Source: a virus
Virus record (IMG/VR): IMGVR_UViG_3300032116_000741
Coordinates: 1 to 34,283 of that record
Direction: 5' to 3' (one strand)
DNA: 34,283 nt
This document shows, in pieces, positions 16,676 through 24,810 of this stretch (within the stretch, counting starts at the first letter, position 1; every line of letters begins with the position of its first letter). The notes under the pieces are model-generated. The model searched no databases. It had not been told where the DNA came from and worked only from the letters and a program-made list of their open reading frames with translations. The position numbers and the translations under genes are program-made.

Positions 16676-16690
16676 CACCCCAAAAGGGTG
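16676..16690 (+). promoter_or_regulatory. Hairpin in the lysin 5' leader
   Basis: CACCC (16676-16680) pairs with GGGTG (16686-16690) around a CAAAA loop, just after the predicted transcription start and 10 nt before the GGAGG ribosome site. It may stabilise the mRNA or set translation. No U-tract follows, so it is not a typical terminator. Confidence 0.45.
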
Positions 16691-16714
16691 TTATTCGTTT
16701 CTAAGGAGGAAACT

Positions 16715-17278
16715 ATGATTAACTTTATGAATAATAATAGGAACATCATTGGCACACTCAGCATATTGGCTATTTTTGGGGTTTACTCAAATGTCGCTAA
16801 TGCTTCTGAAAACCGATTAAACGATAGTAAAAATATCGTGCTTGAAGAGACTATTGAGGCCACGGAAGTGGCCAAAAGTGTTTCTGAGGCTAAAGAAGAT
16901 CAGTTAGAAAAATACAAAAATGCTGTAAATCTATCTGACAAAGATCTTAAAAATCTACTACGTTTAGTAGGTTTTGAAGGTCAAAAACTAAGAGAGGCTT
17001 GGGCTATTGCCAAGAAAGAATCTGGCGGTAGACCAATGGCGCTGAACCTTAGCAAAAGAACTGGAGATAGTTCTTATGGCTTATTTCAAATAAATATGAT
17101 TGGCGACCTTGGTCCTGAACGTAGAGATAAGTTTAAATTAGAGTCAAACTATGAGTTATTTAATCCAGTATTAAATGCCCAAGTTGCATTTCACATGTCA
17201 AATGGCGGTGAAAACTGGATTGCCTGGAAAGGCATTACTCCAAGGACTAAGCATTTAATGCGGGGCTTCCCACAATAA
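16715..17278 (+). CDS. Secreted lytic transglycosylase/lysozyme-like protein
   Basis: A 187-aa protein that probably cleaves peptidoglycan. Residues 10-28 are hydrophobic, with a likely signal-peptidase site after ANA (30). A charged Glu/Lys helix (about 40-80) follows. The catalytic domain has AIAKKESGG with E102 as the likely acid, then SYGLFQINM (120-128), the SLT/lysozyme signature, and a C-terminal WIAWKG with TPRTKHLMRGFP. The start at 16715 is fixed by AAGGAGG. It is the only plus-strand gene in the late half, with its own strong promoter. Its 3' end overlaps the convergent glycosyltransferase gene by 24 nt. It could be the endolysin, exported by its own signal, or a virion or host-envelope enzyme. 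Confidence 0.78.
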   Translation: MINFMNNNRNIIGTLSILAIFGVYSNVANASENRLNDSKNIVLEETIEATEVAKSVSEAKEDQLEKYKNAVNLSDKDLKNLLRLVGFEGQKLREAWAIAKKESGGRPMALNLSKRTGDSSYGLFQINMIGDLGPERRDKFKLESNYELFNPVLNAQVAFHMSNGGENWIAWKGITPRTKHLMRGFPQ

Positions 17279-18148
17279 ATTGCCTGCTGGATCCAGGCCT
17301 CCTATTTTATTTTTAAAATGGTTGTGCCTGGAGTCCAGACCATTTTTTTCTGGCATACCGATTACATGGTTTGTAGATAGCATACCTGCAGACTGACTAA
17401 ATGCAGAGTTTCCAACTACAAGGACTTTTGCAGTTAACATAAAAATAAAAGAATCGTAGGTATCTAAGTCATTTTTTATTTTTAAATTTGGAAAAACATT
17501 TTTAAGTAAATCAAAATCTATACTAGTGTGTGGATAGTAACCAGAAGAATCTTTATGTAAGTGTGGCTGATGCCACATTCTCTCTTGCTTTATTCCTTTT
17601 GGAACAAAATTTTTATTTGTAGAATCAGTACAAATAAACACATCTGGATTTTCTAATTGACATCTATTAACAATTCTTTCTATTTGCCTCAAAACATTTT
17701 CATAAAAATGATCTGGCGTATATCTTGGATTTTCAGGTATTGCATTTCCTCTTCTAATATGTATTACTATAGAATTATGCACAATATCAGAAAATTTATT
17801 AAATGCAGTGGCTTCTTTTATAAATTCTTTATCATTATTATTTTTTGCAAAACCTGGAGGCTCTGTTCCTAATCCTATATCTGGACATAATACTTTATAT
17901 GGTATATTGTCAAAATCTATATTTTTCCATGGATTGTAAAGAAGGTTATTAAATTTATTCATTAACTCAAAATATTTAGGATCTGACTCTCCATCTATAC
18001 CGTCTGACTCATGAATTAAAAACCATTCAATTGGGGTGTCTTGAAATAACTTTCTATAATGTTTTGCATATGACATTGCATAAATTTTTTTCCACAGCAT
18101 AGCACCAAGTCCGTCTGTTGTTTTAAATTCTTTAACTATTTCTGTCAT
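17255..18148 (-). CDS. Glycosyltransferase of the fucosyltransferase type (HxRRG motif)
   Basis: A 297-aa enzyme. HIRRGN at 130-135 corresponds to the HxRRGD nucleotide-sugar motif of alpha-1,2/alpha-1,6 and protein-O-fucosyltransferases. A later DSFIFMLTAKVLVVGNSAFS segment (about 232-251) fits the second GDP-binding strand and helix of that fold. The motif ends in Asn rather than Asp. The start ATG at 18148 overlaps the stop of the SGNH gene as ATGA. It is the last gene of the sugar cassette. The donor could be GDP-L-galactose made via the epimerase at 20181, or GDP-fucose. The acceptor is unknown. Confidence 0.68.
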   Translation of the reverse strand: MTEIVKEFKTTDGLGAMLWKKIYAMSYAKHYRKLFQDTPIEWFLIHESDGIDGESDPKYFELMNKFNNLLYNPWKNIDFDNIPYKVLCPDIGLGTEPPGFAKNNNDKEFIKEATAFNKFSDIVHNSIVIHIRRGNAIPENPRYTPDHFYENVLRQIERIVNRCQLENPDVFICTDSTNKNFVPKGIKQERMWHQPHLHKDSSGYYPHTSIDFDLLKNVFPNLKIKNDLDTYDSFIFMLTAKVLVVGNSAFSQSAGMLSTNHVIGMPEKNGLDSRHNHFKNKIGGLDPAGNLLWEAPH

Positions 18149-19077
18149 AGCCAATTTCTTTTTGTTAATTCTTGATAATAAAAGTCTGCCCAGTGTAATT
18201 GTCTGTGTAGTCCAGGATGTGGTCTGTGAGATCCTGGTCCTTTAACTCTTCCATAATCGTATGGTATTGCGTGATAATCATATCCATAATCAAATATATC
18301 TTTATAGTTTTCATAATAATCTTTATGGCAGCCGTGATGTTCCCAATTAATCATTTTGTAGTGAGGCAGTAAATTTTCTATTTTAACGCCATTGATGGTA
18401 AACTCAAAATCTTTTGGAAAATCTGCTCTGGTAATATCTTTAACATAATTCTTAAATTCTGTTGATAAAAATAATTCATTGTTTTCAGATAAAGCATTTG
18501 ACCATGTGCTCCAAATTAAATTAATATTATTAGTTTTACAAAAGACTTCAAGCATTTTTATGTGCTCTAAATTTTGATAATATACCCATTCGTATGGTAG
18601 TATTTCTTCATAATTCCATGGTGCTGATGCTTTTGTAACTTTTGGAGAATAATTTATATACCAATCTTGCATAGACTCACCGCTTGGTGTAACAAAATAA
18701 AATCTTTCAAAATTAGCAAAATTACAAATAACTGTTTTTGGAACATAGTCATATTTATTAATTAATCCAAAAAAACTAGAAACTAGTTTGTTGATCGCTG
18801 CTCCGCTATATGAAATATTTCCTATAGGTTTATTTATTTTTTTAGATAATAGATCTGTCCATCTTAGGTTAACTGGAAGTCCTTGTCCTAATGTTAAGGA
18901 ACAACCTAACGCTATAATTTCTGGCTTTGTAGCAAAATCAATAGATCTCAAACCATCACTATTCCATGTGTAATTATATTCTGGTCTAGGTACTTCAGCA
19001 TGTGCAGCAATAAAATCTGTTTTTGAGTTTATTGGACCTGCTGGAATTAATCCTGAATTATAGAGTGTTTCAAACAT
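18145..19077 (-). CDS. SGNH/GDSL-type hydrolase or acyltransferase-like protein
   Basis: A 310-aa protein. IIALGCSLTLGQGLP at about 54-68 is the block I oxyanion motif with S60 as the nucleophile. NISYSGAAINKL (about 87-98) gives the Gly/Asn block. The C-terminal HPGLHRQLHWADF (from H287) supplies the distal His, with HPGLH in place of the usual DxxH. Members remove or add acetyl groups on sugars. It lies between two GT-like genes, so acyl editing of the same glycan is plausible. The ATG is 7 nt below TATACT (19085-19090). Confidence 0.7.
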   Translation of the reverse strand: MFETLYNSGLIPAGPINSKTDFIAAHAEVPRPEYNYTWNSDGLRSIDFATKPEIIALGCSLTLGQGLPVNLRWTDLLSKKINKPIGNISYSGAAINKLVSSFFGLINKYDYVPKTVICNFANFERFYFVTPSGESMQDWYINYSPKVTKASAPWNYEEILPYEWVYYQNLEHIKMLEVFCKTNNINLIWSTWSNALSENNELFLSTEFKNYVKDITRADFPKDFEFTINGVKIENLLPHYKMINWEHHGCHKDYYENYKDIFDYGYDYHAIPYDYGRVKGPGSHRPHPGLHRQLHWADFYYQELTKRNWL

Positions 19078-19084
19078 AAATATT

Positions 19085-19090
19085 AGTATA
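19085..19090 (-). promoter_or_regulatory. -10 box TATACT, leaderless spacing
   Basis: TATACT on the minus strand, seven bases before the SGNH gene ATG, in the 76-nt gap after the O-fucosyltransferase-like gene. Confidence 0.4.
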
Positions 19091-19153
19091 TCAGATTAGA
19101 CTTTTTAATTTTTCTATACTTTTTCCACATTCTATATTTAAGTATAAGTCTTT

Positions 19154-20191
19154 TTATAAATTTAATTTGGATTCTGGCCATTCTCTCCACCACATCTTTC
19201 TTCCTAAGTCAAGTTTATAATTATTCCATGAGTAAGGCTTTCCTTCTGCCTTTTCTGGATTATCAAAAAAATCCCAAGTTTCTATTCCTTTTTGATTTCT
19301 TATTCTATGAATATATGCAGTATATGTGCTTCCAGAAGTTCCTACAAAATTAATTGAGTCATGTAGTATTAGATTACAGATTAATCCAAAAACAACCTCA
19401 TCCTGAAATGGCAACGCCATAAAATCTTCTCTAAAGTTATTTACAATATATTCGTCTAGCAAAATAAACCTATGCTTATTATCTTGAACCATTTTATGAT
19501 TTGGTTCACATGTTGAAACGACTATTGGAATATTATTTTCTTCAAATTTATTTAACCATGACTCAAACATATCTTGTGTGGTATCAAACATCTTTATGTG
19601 ATCAGATAATCTTAGGTGCATGCCCTGAAAAGATCCTAAAGAATTAGAAATTTTGTTTGCCAAAGAAACATAACAATTTTTAAATTTTATAGAAGATAAA
19701 GTGTTATCTAATTCCGAACTTCTATTATAAAAAAATCTTGAGTACCAACCAAGAGTTCTCTTTAAATGAACATTTTTATCTAGAGGTATCCTTTGTCTAT
19801 TTTCAGCAAATAATAATTCATCATCAGAAATATTGCTTTCTTTACTATAATAATAGTTTGATGTAACATCTTCTGCCAAAAACTCTTGTTGTTTAAAAAA
19901 ATCTATCTTTTGATCTATAAAAATTAAATCTTTATTAAAATCAACCAAGTCTAATAAATGTGGAAACTGATCTGGATTTGTAAAACTTTCTCTTTGAGCA
20001 TTATGCCATCTACTAGGTGTATAAATTGGAACTGGTCTAAAGTCATACAGATTATCTCCATTATTACTAACATAATGAACAATTAAATTTTTATTCGTTT
20101 CATGTGCAAGGCCTACAGCAAGTTCTAAACTCATTACCTGATTTATCATTCCTGTTGGATTGTATAATTGAAAAAATATCTTACCTGACAT
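19154..20191 (-). CDS. Protein O-fucosyltransferase-like glycosyltransferase
   Basis: A 345-aa protein. GMINQVMSLELAVGLAHETN at about 14-33 resembles the first Rossmann strand-helix of the GDP-fucose O-fucosyltransferase fold, in which G-x-x-N-Q follows the first strand. QGMHLRLSDH carries the HxR element, IVVSTCEPN the third strand, and FVGTSGSTYTAYIHRIR the Ser/Thr-rich donor-binding helix. It overlaps the epimerase gene by 11 nt. Together with the gene at 17255 it gives the cassette two enzymes likely to use a GDP-sugar. O-fucosyltransferases act on Ser/Thr of small Cys-rich repeats, and the adjacent 643-aa fibre has Cys-rich modules. That link is inference. Confidence 0.66.
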   Translation of the reverse strand: MSGKIFFQLYNPTGMINQVMSLELAVGLAHETNKNLIVHYVSNNGDNLYDFRPVPIYTPSRWHNAQRESFTNPDQFPHLLDLVDFNKDLIFIDQKIDFFKQQEFLAEDVTSNYYYSKESNISDDELLFAENRQRIPLDKNVHLKRTLGWYSRFFYNRSSELDNTLSSIKFKNCYVSLANKISNSLGSFQGMHLRLSDHIKMFDTTQDMFESWLNKFEENNIPIVVSTCEPNHKMVQDNKHRFILLDEYIVNNFREDFMALPFQDEVVFGLICNLILHDSINFVGTSGSTYTAYIHRIRNQKGIETWDFFDNPEKAEGKPYSWNNYKLDLGRKMWWREWPESKLNL

Positions 20192-21149
20192 TATCTATCT
20201 GGCCTTTAATCCAATCATAGGTTTGCTTTAATCCGTATTCTAAATCTTCGCTTGGTCTATAGCCTAAAATATTTTTTATAAGTTCATTATGAGATGTTCT
20301 TGCATGTACTCCTAATGGGCCATCCACATATCTTTTTGTTAATTTTTTATCTGCTATTGTAGAAACTATATCTACCAACTCATTGATTGAAACATTTCTC
20401 TCAGATCCTATATTAATTGGCTGAAAATATTTATCTTCTCTATAAAAATCTATAGTTGCCTTTACCGCCTCATCTATATATAAAAATGATCTGTGTTGTT
20501 CTCCATTACCCCAAATTTCTATTTCGTCTATTGCTTTTGCTACCTTGCGACAAATTGCTGCTGGGGCCTTCTCTTTGCCTCCATCCCAAGTTCCATATGG
20601 TCCGTATACATTATGGTAACGAGCAATTTTATTTTTCATTCCGTAATTACGATTGTATGCTAAGTAAAGTCTTTCACTAAAAAGTTTTTCCCAGCCATAC
20701 TCTGTATCTGGTGCTGCTGGATATACAGAATCTTCCTTGGTATTTATAGACCCTGGATCCATCTGATTGTATTCTGGATATACACAAGCGGTAGATGAAA
20801 AGAATACTGATTTAATTCCTACCTTTTCTGCTTGCTTTAAAACATTTACATTTATTAAAATTGAATTTCCCATAACCTCTGCATCGTTATCTCCAGAGTT
20901 TATGTATCCTGCACCACCCATATCTGCTGCTAATTGGTAAACTTCGTCAAATCTTTTATCTAAAACATCCTCAACAACATCTTTAAGTCTTAGGTCTCCA
21001 ATAACAAAATCATCTGCATATGTTTTCCAGTGTTCTGGATATTTTAAATCAACTCCACGAACCCAAAAACCTTCTTCTTTTAATTTTTTGACAAGATGGC
21101 TTCCGATGAATCCACCTGCTCCAAGTACTAGTGCTGATTTTGATTCCAT
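20181..21149 (-). CDS. GDP-mannose 3,5-epimerase-like NAD-dependent enzyme
   Basis: A 322-aa extended SDR enzyme. The NAD motif is GAGGFIG (10-16). LAADMGGAGYI (73-83) and SSTACVYPEYNQ (118-129, C122 as a candidate catalytic Cys) closely follow plant GME. Y151 and K155 form YxxxK. HNVYGPYGTW (179-188) is followed by GGKEKAPAAICRK, with K194 as the second acid/base. These match GME rather than general UDP-sugar epimerases. The product would be GDP-L-galactose (and GDP-L-gulose) from host GDP-mannose. The start at 21149 follows GGAGG; the longer frame to 21212 has no such site. It is coupled upstream to oxygenase H and downstream to the O-fucosyltransferase-like gene. Confidence 0.85.
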   Translation of the reverse strand: MESKSALVLGAGGFIGSHLVKKLKEEGFWVRGVDLKYPEHWKTYADDFVIGDLRLKDVVEDVLDKRFDEVYQLAADMGGAGYINSGDNDAEVMGNSILINVNVLKQAEKVGIKSVFFSSTACVYPEYNQMDPGSINTKEDSVYPAAPDTEYGWEKLFSERLYLAYNRNYGMKNKIARYHNVYGPYGTWDGGKEKAPAAICRKVAKAIDEIEIWGNGEQHRSFLYIDEAVKATIDFYREDKYFQPINIGSERNVSINELVDIVSTIADKKLTKRYVDGPLGVHARTSHNELIKNILGYRPSEDLEYGLKQTYDWIKGQIDNVR

Positions 21150-21694
21150 TGTTCCTCCGTTATGTTTCCACGAATTACTTCTAAATAACCTGGACCTTTT
21201 TGTACCCACCAATGGTCTGGTTCAACAAAATGAAAAAATATCATCGCAACATGACCAGATTCTGGGTTTGGAAATTTTTCTCTCCAGTGTAATTGGTCGT
21301 TTCCAAAATATGCTAATGCTTCATTTTCTTTAAGTGTATATGCTTTATTATCAACATATAAATCCCACGGTTCTGTTTGATATACACAATAATCAATTGT
21401 ATATGTGCAAGCATTATCATCTCTATGTTTATATAAAGATGCTTCATTTCCTTGATAATGTGCAAACAAAGAATATGATGGAACTAAAGTTTCACTATCA
21501 AAATGTTTTCTAGCAATTGGCAATAGTTTTTCAGAATATTCATTAATTAATGAATCATTAAAACAATATCTTCCAAATCCAGCAGAATAGTCTTTTGCTA
21601 ATTTTGGTTTTTCAAATAAATATTTTTTAAAAGTAAAATAATCAATATCATTAAAAACATTTGACATTATTTCTGGATCTTTAATTTTAATCAT
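21128..21694 (-). CDS. Divergent 2OG-Fe(II) oxygenase-like protein (copy H)
   Basis: A 188-aa protein. H90-R-D92 (YKHRDD) and H136 (QLHWRE) fit the HxD...H iron triad. YCVYQ, LYVDNKAYTLKENEALAYFG and HVAMIFFHF provide the jelly-roll strands. It lacks the YLND-x-YEGGE signature of the other copies, so it is a different subfamily. The start at 21694 forms an ATGA with the stop of copy I. It lies between another oxygenase and the epimerase, in what looks like one operon. Substrate unknown. Confidence 0.7.
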   Translation of the reverse strand: MIKIKDPEIMSNVFNDIDYFTFKKYLFEKPKLAKDYSAGFGRYCFNDSLINEYSEKLLPIARKHFDSETLVPSYSLFAHYQGNEASLYKHRDDNACTYTIDYCVYQTEPWDLYVDNKAYTLKENEALAYFGNDQLHWREKFPNPESGHVAMIFFHFVEPDHWWVQKGPGYLEVIRGNITEEQWNQNQH

Positions 21695-22293
21695 TTTAAC
21701 CAACTCACAACAGCATATCTTGTTCCACTTTTTACTGGAAGTACAGAATGATTATAAACATATGTAGATGGAAAAACCAATAATTCATTTTTTTCTGGTT
21801 TGTGATCTATTCCAAATCTTGGAAATAAAATTTCGCCACCCTCATAATTATCATTTAAATAAAATGTTGTAGACATTCTTCTATGATGATTTATATGATC
21901 ATCTATATGGTTTGTAAACTTTTGACCTACCCCGTATTTTAAAAGTCCATATTGATCATGCCAGTCTGTTGCAAATTGATACATATTTTTATAATCTATT
22001 TCTCTTGGATTAAATGCTGAAAAAAATAAATTAGATAAACTTATAAAGAATGCATCTGATGGACTATGAAATTCTTCAACTATTTTATCGTAATACGGAA
22101 CTCCTATAATATGTGTATCTCTAGAATTTGTGTCTACCTCGACATATTGTGAACCCTGAACTTCTGAAAGTTGCCAGTCAATGTTTAAGGCTTTTAAACT
22201 TTCTTCTATATCATCTGTTAATGTATTTAAATCAGACTGATCTAAAACATTTTTATAAGATACTATTCCTGGTGCTAATTCTATTTTTTCCAT
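21691..22293 (-). CDS. 2OG-Fe(II) oxygenase, prolyl 4-hydroxylase-like (copy I)
   Basis: A 200-aa oxygenase with ligands H129-x-D131 (NHIDDH) and H182 (YNHSVL), 2OG residue R192 (GTRYAV), and YLNDNYEGGE at about 145-154. The pre-core segment YGLLKYGVGQKF is similar to that of copies F and G. It begins one base after the stop of the 79-aa zinc-ribbon gene. It and copy H directly follow the genes below the 643-aa Pro/Cys-rich fibre, the same order as in the other fibre block. Confidence 0.87.
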   Translation of the reverse strand: MEKIELAPGIVSYKNVLDQSDLNTLTDDIEESLKALNIDWQLSEVQGSQYVEVDTNSRDTHIIGVPYYDKIVEEFHSPSDAFFISLSNLFFSAFNPREIDYKNMYQFATDWHDQYGLLKYGVGQKFTNHIDDHINHHRRMSTTFYLNDNYEGGEILFPRFGIDHKPEKNELLVFPSTYVYNHSVLPVKSGTRYAVVSWLK

Positions 22294-22294
22294 A

Positions 22295-22534
22295 TTACCA
22301 TTTACCTAAAGGACAAGTTGCTGCTTGTAATTTTGTTTTTGCATACATAAAACATCCACATTTTTTACATTGTTTTGTTAATCTTAGTAATTCTGGACAA
22401 GACTGACATATGGAATATCTATTACTAGAAATATCTTCAGATGCCCATTCTGTATTTGGGTTTACCAAATCCCAGGGTCTTGTATCTCCTAGATTTTGTT
22501 TATATTTTTGCCAGGGGGTTAGTTCTTCAGACAT
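22295..22534 (-). CDS. Small zinc-ribbon protein (DUF6171-like)
   Basis: A 79-aa protein. The C-terminal half has C-x2-C (CQSCP), C-x2-C-x-C (CKKCGC) and a final TCPLGKW, a probable zinc-binding ribbon. The same arrangement, down to CPIGKW, occurs in the plus-strand 66-aa protein at 29559. It resembles the DUF6171 group as I recall it. A start at 22534 follows AGGAG. Function unknown. Confidence 0.65.
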   Translation of the reverse strand: MSEELTPWQKYKQNLGDTRPWDLVNPNTEWASEDISSNRYSICQSCPELLRLTKQCKKCGCFMYAKTKLQAATCPLGKW

Positions 22535-22537
22535 TAC

Positions 22538-22735
22538 TTACTCCTGTGGAGCAGTAAAGTTTGAACCATCCCATGACCAGCCTATGCCTATTTGCAAATC
22601 TGGACTAACCTCAACAATAGTTGGGTTAGAAGATAATGCTGCACATAGTGCTGTACTTTGTGAAGTAGCCTGATCATCAAGAACTAAATCTGGACCAGAC
22701 TCTCCATCAATTACTAAAATAAATTTTCTTTGCAT
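22538..22735 (-). CDS. Small hypothetical phage protein
   Basis: A 65-aa acidic protein. It opens with a beta strand (KFILVIDGES) and ends GIGWSWDGSNFTAPQE, a motif I associate with small proteins beside cyanophage fibre genes. It may be a fibre chaperone or cap, but that is conjecture. GGAGG precedes the ATG and TGGTATACT lies at 22760-22768. Confidence 0.55.
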   Translation of the reverse strand: MQRKFILVIDGESGPDLVLDDQATSQSTALCAALSSNPTIVEVSPDLQIGIGWSWDGSNFTAPQE

Positions 22736-22759
22736 TTTTTATCCTCCTCTTTTCTTTAT

Positions 22760-22768
22760 AGTATACCA
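22760..22768 (-). promoter_or_regulatory. Extended -10 TGGTATACT
   Basis: Minus-strand TGGTATACT in the gap after the 643-aa fibre gene, 24 nt before the ATG at 22735. It may drive the oxygenase I/H and sugar-cassette operon. Confidence 0.5.
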
Positions 22769-22775
22769 TTAAACA

Positions 22776-24707
22776 TTAACAGAAGACGCATGATCCACCG
22801 CTCATCATACCTCCACATGGGATACAGCATGTAGTTGTACATCCTTGTGTTTCACAATCGCATGAAGCAACTGGGCTAGGCGCTACAGGGCTAGGCGCTG
22901 CTGGGCTAGGCGCTGCTGGGCTAGGGGCTACAGGGCTAGGCGCTACAGGGCTAGGCGCTACTGGGCTAGGGGCTACTGGGCTAGGTGATGCTGGTGAAGG
23001 TGCTACTGGTGCAACAGGTGACGGAGCAACTGGGCTAGGCGCTACAGGGCTAGGCGCTACTGGTGAAGGTGCTACTGGTGAAGGTGCTACTGGTGAAGGT
23101 GATGGAGTCCACGGTGTAGTTGAGCACTCTCCAAATGTTGAAGACCAATAGTATCCGCAAGCCTGACATGTTGATTGGTTATAGGACCAGGCATTTGCTG
23201 GGTTACATGAAGATACTGGCGTAGGAGATGGGGCAGCAGGTGAAGGCGCTGGCGATGGTGCTGCTGGCGATGGTGCTGCTGGCGATGGTGCTACTGGTGC
23301 CCAAGGTGTAGTTGAACACTCTCCAAATGTTGATGACCAATAATAACCACAAGCCTGACACATTGACTGTGTATAAGACCATGCGTCTGCTGAGTTACAA
23401 GAAGATGCTGGTGAAGGGGCTGCTGGAGCAGGTGCTACTGGACTTGGTGCTACTGGTGCTGGAGTTACTGGTGCCCATGGTGTAGTTGAGCATTCGCCAA
23501 ATGTTGAAGACCAGTAGTATCCACAAGCCTGACACATTCCTTGTGTATAAGACCATGCGTCTGCTGGGTTACATGAAGAGACTGGTGCTGGTGCAGCAGG
23601 GGATGGTGCAGCAGGGGAAGGAGCAACTGGTGCTGGGGTTACTGTACAACTAGGTGTTCCAGCAGTAGGAGTTGGTCCGCAAGCCCATCCAATTGGTGGA
23701 TATCCATTTGCGCTTTCTTGTGTAGCATAAAGTTGTTCACAACTATAATCATATGGTCCGAAAGGTCCTACTGGGTTATTACTTAAATCACAATATCCAT
23801 AATAATTAGTATATTGAGGTGCTACAGGTGCTGGTGAAATAGGTGCTGGTGCAGCAGGTGAAGGAGCAGGTGAGGGAGCAGGTGAAGGAGCAGGTGAAGG
23901 TGCAATAGGTGATGGAGCAACTGGCACTACTGGTGCAACAGGTGAAACTGGTGAAGGTGCAACTGGAGCAGGCACTGGTGTTGGAGTTGGCGAAGGGGCT
24001 ACAGGGCTAGGTGCTACAGGTGAAGGGGAAACTGGTGAAGGTGAAACTGGGGCTGGTGTTGGTGCTGGTGATGGAGAAGAAGATCCTTCTGATATATCTC
24101 CATAGGCAACCCATGTATTTGTATCTGTTTTTAAAACTGTAATCTTTCCATATTGAGAATCTATTAAAGCACCAGACGTTCCCTTAGCATTAATGGTTAC
24201 GCCAGATTCTCCTGTAACCTGAACACTTCCAGTACCAAGTCTTACTACTTCTATTTTATATCCAGACGATATTGCTTCTGTAGAATTTGCTGGTAATGTA
24301 ATTACAGATGATGAAGAACTTGAAACGGTTATAATTTTACCTGCATCTTTTTCTGTAACAGTATAACTACCAAGTTTTGGCAATATTAGGGAGTATCCGT
24401 ATACATTTTTCCATACGCCGTTATAGTAATACTGCAACTGATTATATAATCCGCCATCGTTGTCTTGTCTTACAAAACATACAATTCCGTTAGTTGGTGA
24501 TGAAAGTACAGAATCTCTTTCTGTAAAATTTTGAAAATTGTTTATTCCTGCTTTTGCATTAAGTACATCATTAAATGTAACCTCTGAAGCAAAAGTATGC
24601 TCTCCAGTCCAGTTATAGTTTTGTGATGTATTTATGCTTCCAGCAATTGGATACCAGTTGCCGTTAGAATATATGTATGCTGTTTTACCATTAGACTCAA
24701 TTGGCAT
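22776..24707 (-). CDS. Proline- and cysteine-rich tail fibre, 643 aa
   Basis: Residues 1-105 are a fibre needle-type domain (NGNWYPIAG, YYYNGVWKNVYG). Residues 105-205 are the beta domain shared with the 784-aa fibre (to WVAYGDIS). From 206 on, SPSPAP, APVSPSPV and VAPSP repeats alternate with cysteine modules: one of about 50 residues (YCDLSNNPVGPFGPYDYSC ...) and three near-identical 33-residue modules (CNPADAWSY ... CQACGYYW ... GECSTTPW). It ends in a 28-residue eight-Cys cluster (CDCETQGC ... PCGG ... C). The alternating AP/SP/TP/VP pattern resembles plant arabinogalactan glycomodules. It probably displays a long extended adhesin. Oxygenases and sugar genes lie directly downstream. Confidence 0.82.
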   Translation of the reverse strand: MPIESNGKTAYIYSNGNWYPIAGSINTSQNYNWTGEHTFASEVTFNDVLNAKAGINNFQNFTERDSVLSSPTNGIVCFVRQDNDGGLYNQLQYYYNGVWKNVYGYSLILPKLGSYTVTEKDAGKIITVSSSSSSVITLPANSTEAISSGYKIEVVRLGTGSVQVTGESGVTINAKGTSGALIDSQYGKITVLKTDTNTWVAYGDISEGSSSPSPAPTPAPVSPSPVSPSPVAPSPVAPSPTPTPVPAPVAPSPVSPVAPVVPVAPSPIAPSPAPSPAPSPAPSPAAPAPISPAPVAPQYTNYYGYCDLSNNPVGPFGPYDYSCEQLYATQESANGYPPIGWACGPTPTAGTPSCTVTPAPVAPSPAAPSPAAPAPVSSCNPADAWSYTQGMCQACGYYWSSTFGECSTTPWAPVTPAPVAPSPVAPAPAAPSPASSCNSADAWSYTQSMCQACGYYWSSTFGECSTTPWAPVAPSPAAPSPAAPSPAPSPAAPSPTPVSSCNPANAWSYNQSTCQACGYYWSSTFGECSTTPWTPSPSPVAPSPVAPSPVAPSPVAPSPVAPSPVAPVAPSPASPSPVAPSPVAPSPVAPSPVAPSPAAPSPAAPSPVAPSPVASCDCETQGCTTTCCIPCGGMMSGGSCVFC

Positions 24708-24810
24708 CAGATATCAACCCCAACGCTCTTAATTCTGCTTCTGTTAAACCCAAAGACACCAATTTTGCTATTGCTCTTTCTTTTAAAATTTGTGTCTCTT
24801 TTGATTCCAT
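24697..24810 (-). CDS. 37-aa small protein (helical, ALGL-type)
   Basis: A short frame: ATG at 24808-24810, TGA at 24697-24699. It encodes a Lys/Glu/Leu-rich helix with LVSLGLTEAELRALGL, a motif common in tiny proteins next to phage tail fibre genes. Its ATG overlaps the upstream stop as TAATG, and its end overlaps the 643-aa fibre start by 11 nt, so both junctions are coupled. Function unknown. Confidence 0.6.
   Translation of the reverse strand: MESKETQILKERAIAKLVSLGLTEAELRALGLISDAN

Noticed and set aside
22128-22673. Plus-strand frames opposite oxygenase I and the zinc-ribbon gene
   Set aside because: Shadows of well-supported minus-strand genes.
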